Below are positions 25,025 to 35,700 of a stretch of DNA of 64,000 nt, in pieces. The stretch is from NCBI RefSeq assembly GCF_009870125.1, contig NC_046683.1, forward strand, positions 4,340,001-4,404,000. The letters run 5' to 3'. The number at the start of each line of letters is the position of its first letter. Position 1 is the first letter of the stretch. The DNA is from Drosophila pseudoobscura. Taxonomy: Eukaryota; Arthropoda; Insecta; Diptera; Drosophilidae. The notes beneath the pieces were generated by a model. That model was not told the origin of the DNA, did not search any database, and saw nothing but the letters and a program-made list of their open reading frames with translations. The position numbers and the translations under genes were made by a program.

Positions 25025-25146
25025 ATCGCTAAGCAAGGCACACACAACTGTACTTTTCTAAGCAGCCCTTGGCAGCACACAAATCGATCAATTTAATTTC
25101 CTTTTTGCTACGCGCACAAAAAGCCAACAAAAACTTGAACTATAGA

Positions 25147-27805
25147 ATGGTAGAAGGTGATTCTGCAAAAGGTAAAAGCGAATGTAAGTATCCCTTGCTG
25201 AAGCACAGCCAGGAGCCAGCCATTGGATCACTGATTCTAATCTACGGGAACAACCCCTGTCCTATCTTATGTCATCCACAGCCTATAATGTAGAAGCTGG
25301 ACTACAGCCGAACTACAATCAGAGCGCAGCAAGCAATCCATCAAACCATTCGACTGGCAACGCCAACGCCAATCCGCACATCGACAACCGAGCGATCATC
25401 CAGCCATATTCCCTGGGCACAGGCGCCAAGCAGCCGGAGTATCAGTTTGCGGCAGACAATCGCGGCTACGAGCCGGACACGACCAACACCAATGGCAAGC
25501 AGGACGTAGAGCGTGCGGTGGGCGGCGCTGCCGGCGACAGCAGCACCACCGAACACAATGGCAATGGCAATGGCAAGGACAAGGGGCGGAAGGGCAAGAA
25601 GGGGGCACCGCTCCCGGAGCCAACGAGTCCGATAGTCGCCAACTTCGAGCGGGCCATCGAGCTGTGCGGCTATGGCAAGTTCCACTATATACTGCTGGCC
25701 ATTTGCGGCCTGGTCAGTACATCGGAGGAAATGGACGTCATCTCGATGTCGTTCATCCTGCCGTCGGCCGAGTGCGACCTGGATCTCAATACGGAGACCA
25801 AGGGTTGGCTCAATTCGATCATCTTTATTGGCATGATGGTGGGCGCCTATTTCTGGGGCAGCATCGCCGACAGCTTTGGCCGCAAGAAGGTGCTGATTGT
25901 CATCTCGTTCATGAATGCCTTTTGCATTGTCGCGTCGTCGTTTTCGCAAACTTACTCGTTTTTCATGCTGTTTCGATTTCTCAATGGCGCAGCGTAAGTA
26001 TCTCGATCACCCGATCAGCCGAACACCCGAAGACCGAATCTCTCCCAGCATGTAACCCTCCCCGCCCAGCCTATTCTCTACCATCTACCATCTCCCATCA
26101 TCCATTATCGATCAGTGTTGTTCGAGTGACACACGGGCCCGAACCCCGGGGCAGGGTGTTAATTCAATTAACTTTGTTATAAATAACAACAAAATATTTG
26201 AGCCACAATATCGTGACTGTTTATGCTAATTAAAGGCTCGAATCCGAGTCCGAGTCCGAGTCCGCGTCCGCGTCCGAAACCATTGCTGCCACAACCAAAC
26301 AGAAACAGAAAAAAAAACACCACAGACGCAAACGAAATTGGAAAATCTCGGTGCGACCCCCTTGGGCAGGCCTTGGCCCCCTGGCTATGATTTACTTCGT
26401 AAATTAGTCATCCATCATCATCCACGCTCATATTGATCATTATTTTTCCCAATCGTCTGCTAATTACTTGAGCGCACTCCCAGAAATATTTCGCAATGTT
26501 CGGCCAGTCCAGGCCAGGCCATTCCATAGACATTGGTCATAGTGGGGTATAAAGGACCTGAACCTGAACATGGACCTGGGCTGCTGCAAGAGAAGATTCG
26601 AGACTCGAGACTCTTTTGAACTGTGATCATTTGTGAATGGAATTGGTGTTGTCTTTCGTTTCAGGCTCGGAGGCAGTGGTCCTGTCATCTGGTCGTACTT
26701 TGCCGAATTCCAACCGAAAGCGAAACGAGGCTCCATGCTGAGCTTCATGGCTGCCTTCTGGACCTTTGGTAACCTGTTTGTGGCCGGCCTGGCCTGGCTG
26801 ATCATACCCACGGACATTGGCTTCAAGACCCCATATTTCACATACAACTCGTGGCGCATCTTCCTGCTGGTCTGCTCGCTGCCATCCTTCCTGGTCGGCT
26901 TCCTGCTCTTCTACCTGCCCGAGTCGCCCAAATTTCTGCTGACGCGCGGCAAGAAGGATCGCGCCCTGGCCATCTTCCGCGGCATCTTTGTGACGAACAC
27001 CCGCAAGCGGCCGGACGAGTACATGGTCTACGATCTGGAGGTGGACGAAAAGCTGCTCGAGAGCTCGGCCAACAGCAAGAACAAGTACTCGCGCATGGTC
27101 AGCGGCATGGTGGACCACAGTCGTGCCCTCTTCAAGTCGCCGATCCTCAGATTCACCATAGTCTCGATCACCATTAACTTTACATTCCACATTGGCTACT
27201 ACGGACTGTTGATGTGGTTCCCAGAGCTGTTCAATCGCTTCGAGGAGTACGAGAAGGCCTTCCCCGACTCGTCGGCCGGCGTCTGTACGGTCACCGAGTA
27301 TGTGGTGGGCATTGCCCGCGAGAGTGCCAACAACGGCACCTGCTCGTCGGACATACCCCAGTCGGTGTTCATGGAGTCGCTCATCTCGCTCGCCTCTGCG
27401 CTGCCCGCCAACCTGCTGGCCATCCTCGGCATGGACATGCTGGGGCGGAAGTTCTTCCTGATTGCCGGCACCATGACTGCCGGCATTTGCTCGGCCCTCA
27501 TGTACTTTGTGCGCAGCTCTCTGCAGAATCTCATCGTGTCGGCGATCTTCAGCGGGGCCATCTCGGCAGCCAATGCCGCCCTCGACTGTCTCATCACCGA
27601 AGTATTCCCCACCAAGCTGCGGGCCACCGGCGTGGCCATCTCCATGGTGGCGGCCCGTCTCGGCGGCATCATTGGCAACATTGTCATTGCCCAGCTGCTG
27701 GACAACTACTGTCCCTCGCCGACGTTCATTGTCTCGGGCCTGCTCATCGGCGGCGGTCTCATGTGCCTCCTGTTGCCCAATACGACGCGGAAGGAGCTCA
27801 ACTAA
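25147..27805 (+). CDS. CG3168: SV2-like major facilitator transporter
   Basis: Three coding exons: 25147-25183, 25282-25993 and 26665-27805, with phases 1 and 2 matching and all GT/AG junctions. They give 629 residues. An approximately 115-residue hydrophilic N-terminus rich in N, G and K precedes a 12-span MFS fold. Family signatures are the TM2-3 loop GSIADSFGRKK, the TM4 region FAEFQPKAKRG, a long cysteine-containing extracellular loop between TM7 and TM8, and EVFPTKLRATG before TM11. The closest family is synaptic vesicle glycoprotein 2 and related organic-ion transporters. The D. melanogaster name CG3168 is from memory. Substrate is unknown. The start is chosen because ATG 25147 is followed by an in-frame splice, while an alternative ATG at 25269 lies within the intron. 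Confidence 0.9.
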
Positions 27806-30727
27806 GAACATCAGTCAGTAGTGTCCTGTCTGTCTCCTGTCCTGGTGCTACAAATCGCCACCAAATAATCGCCACCAAATCGCCAAAAAAGAGAAAAATA
27901 TACATACATATATATAGCAACCGATCAGCAGAGATCAGCTGCAGAAATACGAACAGGAACGCCCCACACCCCACACCCTACGACCCACAATTTCCATTTT
28001 CCTCCCCTTAGCCCTTTGCCCCTTGACCTTCGCCCCATTCCCCTAACGGGAAAGAAGGCGATGGTTGTATCTGTGTATATATGGTGTGTGCTATAGAACA
28101 CGACTATTTGTATCATCAGTAATTATTATACGATAGCGATAACGATAGCGATATTTCTTGTGTGTGGTCTAATTTTAACGCCTTTTACAAATGTCTATCG
28201 GAATTTAAATCGGAATAACAAGCAGCAACAAAAAACAAAACAAACTAACAAAGAAGCCCCTAAGCCAGCGAGAAGATATAGCAGCTAGGATCGATTGCGA
28301 TCGATTTATGTACGATATTGTATGTACGATATGTATTTTGTGTATTAGTGGTAGTAAGTAACATACATATATACATATACATATTTGGCAAGCGCCGGCG
28401 CCGGCTGAAGCAACAGCAGATGGTGAGACGACACCAAAGGTGGCCAAAATCCAAAAAGAAACCCAACCGAAACTCCCTCTGCTGTCAATTATTGTTTGTT
28501 ATTATTGCTATTTAATAATACATATTATATAGAACACACATACGTATATAACCTTATCTTTATATAACCATTTTATATAACATATAGTATACATATGTAT
28601 ATGTACCATATGTATGTATATATATACATTTTTTTTTGTTTTTTTTTCTCGTCGTCATATGGGACAAAGCACAGGAAGTGAAGGAATATTTGTAAAATTT
28701 AGTTATGTCATTACAAGTTACGCTACATATACATACATACATACATACTATGTACAAGAAAAAACCAAATAAAAAAAAAGAACAAACCACAAGATTGCTG
28801 TGTATTTGAATCGGGGTCAAAATTCCACATACAGATCCAAAAGGCTTCTCAGCGACTGACACGTTCCACCCACATAGCCGGGATAGAGATCAGCACGAAT
28901 CGCGCATCTGCGGATGGGAACACGCGACTTGCCCAATATTTATTTGCTCAATGAATCTCCAACGGGCTGGGGCAAATATTGACGAGGACGTGGAGCTGGA
29001 GCTGGCCAGCGGGCCAGCAGGCCGGAATTAGTGTTAATTAAATAAATACACGGCCAGATTCGCAGACTCACAGATTCAACACGAGAATGCTAGGCTTCAT
29101 CTCCAATTTAGCCATACAAACAGATCAGATCTCTGCTCTGTAAGCATGTCTGTATTCTTCCATTCTTAAATATAATAGAAAATAATATCTAGTAGAACAA
29201 ATATGATAGAGAGATAAGTATATTCTGAGCACACACAATTATTTATAGGGATGTACAAAAAATCTTGAAATTTATTTATGGTGAGACATATAAATACCTT
29301 ATGTTTTCTTTTACTTTCCAAATCCTTTAATGTCCTGTAGATTGTGTGGACAAATTCGTTGGGATGTGGATGTGAGTATTCTATGAAAGCACTGCTTTTG
29401 AAATAAGTACTTATGCGATTTAATTCTGAAATTCCATTGCATATATTAAAATCTTAATGTCGAGTCACGTCTGCCGCTTATAATAAAAGTATAACATGAT
29501 TTTAACAATTAATCCAACTACAGTTTTCAATGCTCATCCATACATTGTAGATTGCTAGTAACCTCCCCAGTGCTATAATCCGGTATCGGATAGCTTTGGT
29601 CTCATTCAGATAGGAGGACGTAGGACTCGTAGCACTGCCATCACACACGAATTGGTACAGATATGATGTCGTAAATACGGTATATAGTAATATATCTCAT
29701 GTGGAATCATTGGATGATCAAGGAGGATTTCTTTTCATGACATCGGGTACCCTTGCAGAGCCCAAGGAACTGGCACACAAATTGGACATGGGTCCTGGGG
29801 ACCCAGTGACGCAGATGTGAGTCGTGTATCATGCGGCATCTGCTAAGCTGGGCTCCCTCCCCCACTCTTTTCCGACCCCTGGCCCGAACCTCTTTCCCCC
29901 CGCCACACAAATTTTACTGTGACGAAGGACCGGGCCCGGGACAGTCTGAGAAGCTGTACCTCGGCCTGAGAACTTCCTTACAAAACATGGAAGCGATCCA
30001 GGGGAAATCCTTAAACTAAAGCAGAGTTCCCAAGGTAATGAAGGCGAGGCCGGAGCAGAGGAGTCGCCAGAGAAGGATACTTCCAGTTTCCGCTCGAAAG
30101 CTCCGTCGGGCCCAAAGCATAGCCACAACGTTTTCTGTTGTTCAATGTGCATTCCACTTAATTTTGATCATTTTACCTGGACTTACCGCCCCCGCAGGAC
30201 AATCATGACACATGTTAGCGTGACTTTGTCCTTGCATTCGCATACAACATCTTGAGGCTTGCGCAGATGGGATAGATCCCATCAATCAGTAAATAATGAC
30301 CCAACATACATATAACATATCATAACTAGAGCCAAATATCTTAAGTATTATGGTACTTGGTGGGGATAGAGCCAATTCCGAACGGAATGGAGATATATGG
30401 ACGCTTGGGGGGCACATAATTGCGAGACAGCCGCACTGAGAGCCCGCAAGAAGAACTACAGAGAATGAATATTGCAATATTTCAACTTGAACTGAAATGT
30501 ATTCATAGTGATTGACTGGGCTGTGATGATTACAATTAGAGTTAGGCATTATACGACCGCAAGAATACTTCAGATAGAATGCAAATGTGGCTGCCCTGCA
30601 GCATCGTAGGAGTACTAAGTTAATCCTAAATCTATTAGTCTTTGGCTCAAGCGTCGCGTTCGCGGTTCTGCTACTGCTACTGCTACTGCTTTCGATAGTC
30701 ATCATTGGTCACGTTACGAGGGCGACG
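27806..30727. other. Transporter 3' flank and spacer before Seipin
   Basis: Starts with the 3'UTR of the transporter (AT-rich, TATATACATA runs near 28360-28620). No gene is recognised. An odd coding-like GC-rich patch lies at about 29880-30175. Confidence 0.45.
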
Positions 30728-31986
30728 TCATTGGTCGGTCCGTTTCGTTTTGCGCTGACGCAGTGCATCCTTGGCGTCCCGGCCATGGCTGTGCTTGTCC
30801 AGGGACTTTTCCACCATCAGATCATCGGCATCGCCACCACCAACATCGGCTATGTCAGACTTCTCGTCCAGCGAGAGAAGATCGTCGTCGCGCAGGCTAC
30901 TCATGCTCGTGCTGGAGAGGATCACACTGCCTGCACCGGACTGCAGCGTGTTCGTGAGCCGTGCGTACTTGATTTGTAGACTGTGCAGCCAGCTGGCGTC
31001 GGACCAGTGGTACCAGCTGAGCAGAAAAACGACCAATATAAAGAATAGATTGGTGCTAATGGCTGGAAATGGATCAGGCGCAAACAGAACAAAATAGAAT
31101 TAGATGATAGTCGCCTCCCAGCGTGCCAACTCAATTTAAACATACCCACTATGGCCGAAAGGACGGGCCAATTAAACATTATATAACGCAGGCCGGTAAA
31201 ATCAGCCACTATGTGAAGGGTGACCGTATAGAACTGGATCTTCTGCGACTGTATCTCCACGTAGACATCGGTGATGGGGTGCTGTCGCTCCTCCAGATAG
31301 CGTGAGAATATCTCGACGGGCACCTGCTGGAACTCCTCCTTCCAGCCGAGCACATACAGGGGACTGAGGGCCCACGTGGATATCATACGGATGAGCGGTG
31401 ATCGATAGCGCATCATTGCCGAGCGGCAGGAGTGGCCGCGCAGCATAGAGTCATAGTCGCGCATTTCAGCGCACACCATGAACATGCCCAGCTCAAGATT
31501 CTGCGGCGACTCTGGCATATCAATGTTCACGATAACCTTGTACGCCTGGCCCACCATCAGCAGCTGTTGCTTCTTGGTCAGCGAGACGTGGGCGTGGGGA
31601 AAGGTGCAAGGCGTACTTGTCTCCAGGCACGTTCTACATTTGGTCAGATAATCGTTATAGAATAGAATCGGGAACGTCCCGTCGGGATTTCTCTGTACTC
31701 ACTTGAACTGCATGTGAACGGGACGCGTGTGCGAAATGGCCGGCATGTAGATATAGTAGAAGGCCGCGTACATGAACACTGCCAGCCAGATGATCAGGAC
31801 GACGGCAAAGGCGATCAGTCCCAGGCGCAGCACCAGCTCCCGCACAGTTCCGACCTTCTCGTCCGCTTTGCTGCGCACCCGATCGTACACATTCCACCCC
31901 ACATTTAGAGCTGGACGGACCAAAAAGCGTCGCCCCAGGCCCAGCGGATCGAAGCAGAACACGATGAAGCGCAGCAGGAAGTTCAT
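30728..31986 (-). CDS. Seipin: Seipin, lipid-droplet biogenesis protein
   Basis: Three minus-strand exons: 31986-31703, 31633-31146 and 31062-30728, with junction phases 2 and 1, together 368 residues. An N-terminal amphipathic segment (LLRFIVFCFDPLGLG) and TM1 (LGLIAFAVVLIIWLAVFMYAAFYYI) precede the conserved lumenal beta-sandwich domain (CTFPHAHVSL, NLELGMFMVC, SCRSAMMRYRSPLIR, LGWKEEFQ, YVEIQSQ). TM2 (TNLFFILVVFLLSWYHW) and an acidic cytosolic tail follow. Seipin forms ER rings at lipid-droplet contact sites and promotes triglyceride droplet growth. The start at MNFLLRF matches the D. melanogaster protein as I recall it. The frame also stays open 26 codons upstream to an ATG at 32064. It is divergent from Tsp3A. 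Confidence 0.93.
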
Positions 31987-32740
31987 GATGTTGTTGGCCT
32001 TGACCGAAGCGAATCGAGCAGCGAATGCACCACACAAACTGAGGCGTCGCCAAGTTGACAGCAACTAAATACGGTTATTGTTATTGCCGTGCAATAAGTA
32101 TTCTGTACGTATCAACCGATTGCTTATCGACTTGATAGTGGACCGACCGGCTTTCGGTTTTGGGCTATTGCTAGATTTGCCCGGCCCTCTCGCTCGCACG
32201 CACGCTTGCCCCTATGGCCCAGAGCTGATTCATGTGCTCTGAAAGAGTCCGCCCGCCGTCGATAGCAAGCGCTAGACGTTGTACCAGCTCAAAGGTCAAC
32301 GGCAGCGACAACAGCGCAACAGGCAGCAGATTTGAGCTTTTGGATTTCTGGCATTCGTTGCCGGCGCTTTCAATTATTATTGTTGAGATGATCAGATTTC
32401 GGATAGCAACAACATCCACTGTTTATTTAGTTAGTCAGTCAGCCGGTTGTGGGATCGGATCATTCATCGTGACCGAACATCGAATGCCGAAAAATATCAT
32501 TTTCCTCAACCAATTACATATATAACTGCAATATATAAGGTGGATAAACAAGTAAATATATGCTTGAATATACTTTTTTCATACTAATACAAGTCGAACA
32601 AATAAAATATATTTAAATTTAAATGTTCTCCGGAATTTGTCGGGCTATCGATATTCGCCACCGATACACGAAACACGAGCACTCACGACACAGCCCCGGG
32701 CGATTGTTGTCATTGTCTGGAATTTTTTTATACATACACA
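31987..32740. other. Seipin / Tsp3A divergent intergenic region
   Basis: Contains the Seipin 5'UTR region and a DRE at 32646-32653. No additional gene is seen. Confidence 0.5.
32646..32653. promoter_or_regulatory. DRE (TATCGATA), candidate Tsp3A/Seipin promoter element
   Basis: A perfect 8-base palindromic DRE lies in GC-richer sequence between the divergent genes. It could be the ancestral Tsp3A promoter, now separated from the Tsp3A first identified exon by a transposon fossil. Confidence 0.5.
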
Positions 32741-33290
32741 CGTCGGCATAAGTATTTTGACAAACTACGCAACGCTTAGCGTTGAATTTTGACCAATTGC
32801 TTCGTGTTACAGCTCTCTTATCTTATTTACTGCTAAGTAAATGAATTCATAAAGTATATTGCAAATTATCTTCGTGGTTGCATTTTGCGTTTTCTTAATA
32901 TGCTTCTTATTCTCATTCGTAATCTCATCTTGGCTGGACAAAAGTATTTTGTCAGAACTTCAATTAATTTGCATTGATCTGCTGTTGATAGAAAGCGAAA
33001 CCATTATTACGGATTATCTCAGTTTAGAGATTGTTTAGAGATTGATAAAAATAGTTTTCGTTCAATAATTCCGAAAGGAATTTGGTGAATCTCTTACTGC
33101 CAAGGTAGACACTTTTAATTTGCGACAATTTAAGCAGGATGTCTTGAGAACTCCTCGATCGGTTGCCAATGACTTGAAGGAAACAGGAAAACTTGATGTC
33201 AGTGAACGGGCAATACGCAGACGTCTTAAGGAAACTGATTTTGGAACATATATTACCAGAGCTATACTGCAACACAGTGCAATAAGTTAA
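32741..33290 (+). mobile_element. Fossil Tc1-like transposon, 5' part
   Basis: An outer repeat GGCATAAGTATTTTGACA (about 32745) and a related inner repeat GACAAAAGTATTTTGTCAG (about 32936) lie about 190 bases apart, the IR/DR layout of Tc1-type elements with long terminal repeats. Further in, 33147-33290 translates in one frame to a degenerate transposase N-terminal helix-turn-helix: RTPRSVANDLKETGKL then VSERAIRRRLKE, matching the Tc1 pattern of RT...A..L....VS..T(V/I)RRRL. A stop follows and the catalytic domain is missing. The right end was not found. It is inserted between the probable promoter and the first exon of Tsp3A. Confidence 0.7.
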
Positions 33291-33439
33291 AGCGCCTTGA
33301 GTTTTAAGATCTGCACACGGCGGCGCAGCAACAGCCAAGACGGTAAGTCCAACAATACTCGCAGCAGACAAAGAAGTACTGGAAAAAAATCAAACTTTTT
33401 TTTAGGAGAAAACCAACAGTTTTAGCTACAAGCAGATCA

Positions 33440-34484
33440 ATGAGTAACTATAGATACCAGAATGAAGCTGGTGGTGGAGAGCGTGGCTACAGAGGTATAG
33501 AGGTGCGCACATTTGTCAGCACTTGCGTGAAGTACATGATCTTCATGCTAAACTTCATATTCTGGCTTTTCGGTGGCCTTCTTCTGGGCATCGGCATCTA
33601 CGCATTCAAGGACAAGTGGGAACAGGCCAATGGCGGAGTCAGGCTGGAAACCATCTACGATTGGATACTCAACATTTCGCTGGTGATGATCATCACGGGA
33701 ATTGTCATATTTGTGGTAAGCTTTGCTGGCTGCCTCGGAGCGTTGCGCGAAAACACCTGCCTACTGAAGTTTTACTCCATGTACCTGCTCCTTTTCTTTC
33801 TCATGGAAATGGCCATTGGTGAGCCGAGACGATTTCGATGTACCTTGGCGGCTCTGAACTATGAAATTCTCAATTTTAGCCATCGTTTGCTTCGTCTTTC
33901 CGCAACTTATGAACACATTCCTGGAGAAGGAGTTCACAGAAACCATTATACACTCTTATCGCGATGATCCCGATCTGCAGAATTTTGTAGACTTTGCCCA
34001 GCAAGAGTTCAAATGCTGCGGACTTAGTAATGCTGGCTACCAGGATTGGGGTAAGTTCACGCCCATGGCAACAATATATGACTATAGATTGAATTAAACA
34101 TTAACACTCAACGGACCCACAGGTAAGAACGAGTACTTCAACTGCTCCTCACCGTCCGTGGAAAGGTGCGGGGTCCCCTATAGCTGCTGCATCAATGCCA
34201 CCGACATCAGTTCGGGTCTAGTCAACATTATGTGCGGCTATGGGGTGCAGGAGCACACTGTGGTAGCCGCCAGCAAGCTCATCTGGACCAGCGCATGCAT
34301 CGAAACCGTGCGCGTCTGGGCTGAACGCAACCTGTATGTGATTGCTGGTATTGCCCTGGGCATTGCTCTCATCCAGCTCCTTGTCATATATCTAGCCAAG
34401 ACACTTGAGGGTCAAATCGAGCTGCAGAAGTCGCGATGGGCGAGTCTCGAGTCTCCAATTTATGAATCTGGTGCACATTCTTAG
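33440..34484 (+). CDS. Tsp3A: Tetraspanin, TspanC8 type
   Basis: Four coding exons: 33440-33818, 33880-34050, 34123-34484 plus a 5'UTR intron (donor GACG|GTAAGT at 33343, acceptor TTTTAG at 33405). Three coding segments sum to 303 residues in phase. TM1 follows KYMIFMLNFIFWLFGG, TM2 and TM3 follow, then a large extracellular loop with the CCG motif (FKCCGLSN), NCSS, RCGVPYSCC and IMCGYG plus a final cysteine: eight cysteines, as in the TspanC8 subgroup that traffics ADAM10/Kuzbanian and tunes Notch. TM4 is VIAGIALGIALIQLLVIYLA. Of the three fly TspanC8 genes (Tsp3A, Tsp26A, Tsp86D) only Tsp3A is X-linked, hence the name. The specific orthologue is an inference. Confidence 0.9.
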
Positions 34485-35700
34485 CCCACGAAAATGTATA
34501 TATGTACATATGTATACGAACAAAACCTATACTCATCGACAATTGGACCAAGCAACGCCATATTATGTGTGGTCTGTCTTTGTATTGCTTATGCGCAATC
34601 TCTGATGTACGTACGTATTGTATTTTAGGATCCGTCATGTGTTTAATCCCGTAAATAACACTCAGAATACACTCGAGTGCGCAAGCACAACATTTTCGAC
34701 ATCTTTCCAAAGTATCCTTCAAAACGAGAAGCATTTATTTAACAGCGATCCAATTGCATTTCTTTTAGTGGAAAACAGTATCCAGTGCTTTAGGCAGCCC
34801 ACAACAAAGCACACAATCCGTTTATACAATATTATATTATAACAATTTATACAATTTTACCACATATAGCCTATAATTCATAGAATAGTAGTTTTAATCA
34901 TATACAATAAAAAAAAAATATAAGACAAAAGAAAAACAATTGCGAAAAACTGTTTTTAAATTCCATTAGGCAGTGGTCAATGGTTAAAGGCAGACCAAAT
35001 AAACTGAAAAAGATTGGAAAACAATTTGTTTTTAAATGGATTTCTAGTGCCGCTTGCTGCCCCGGTCCTTTCTTTTTTACTTTTCCACTATTATCGTTCT
35101 CTTGCATGAATTAACTGACAATCAGTAAATAAAAAATTGTTTATATATTTTATATAAATATTTTATAACATAGTGAATGCTATGAAACTATCAACTAAAG
35201 GTAATTGCTATGTAATTAAAATCTCTTTGTCTGTTGAAGCTCTTAAAGCTAGAATGTTATACATTTTATTCCAGATTTCAAAACTAATTTCAAATCATCA
35301 AGTTGTCAGCAGTGGAATTTCCGGTGCAGCAGTCTGGTCGCACTACTGTCAGCGAAGCGATATTTCCACTGTGGTATCGATAGCTTAGTCTCTTTAAATA
35401 TTATACCGAAATTCCCCGTCTGGAAGCGTGGCGTGCAGTAATATGTTTAATAAAATTATTTGTCTTAATATTCAATAGCAATACGGATAGAGTCTCTTTG
35501 ATTTTGGAGCATCAACAGATTTTAGCTAGCTACCGATTGTATCGTTCCACTGTTATCGCAAACGTTACCCGGCATGCGACTAGTTTGAGTAGTTCCATCT
35601 CTATTGCTAATACCACAACGTGCTCGGAAATTACAAAAATATTGAGTTGAAACGAGCGTGTGTTGTGCCTGTTGATTGCTTAACTTAAACTTGTTCGTGT
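34485..35700. other. Tsp3A 3'UTR and l(1)1Bi promoter region
   Basis: The first part is the AT-rich 3' flank of Tsp3A. AATAAA-type signals occur on plus near 34906. The latter part, from about 35280, is GC-richer and holds a DRE at 35375-35382. No extra gene is seen. Confidence 0.5.
35375..35382. promoter_or_regulatory. DRE upstream of l(1)1Bi
   Basis: A perfect TATCGATA about 320 bases before the l(1)1Bi start codon, in keeping with a constitutive, growth-related gene. Confidence 0.5.

Noticed and set aside
26627-27811. 394-codon minus-strand open frame opposite the transporter exon 3
   Set aside because: An antisense shadow of a GC-rich coding exon; H/G/E/A-rich with no domain, and the plus frame has clear MFS motifs and splice phases.
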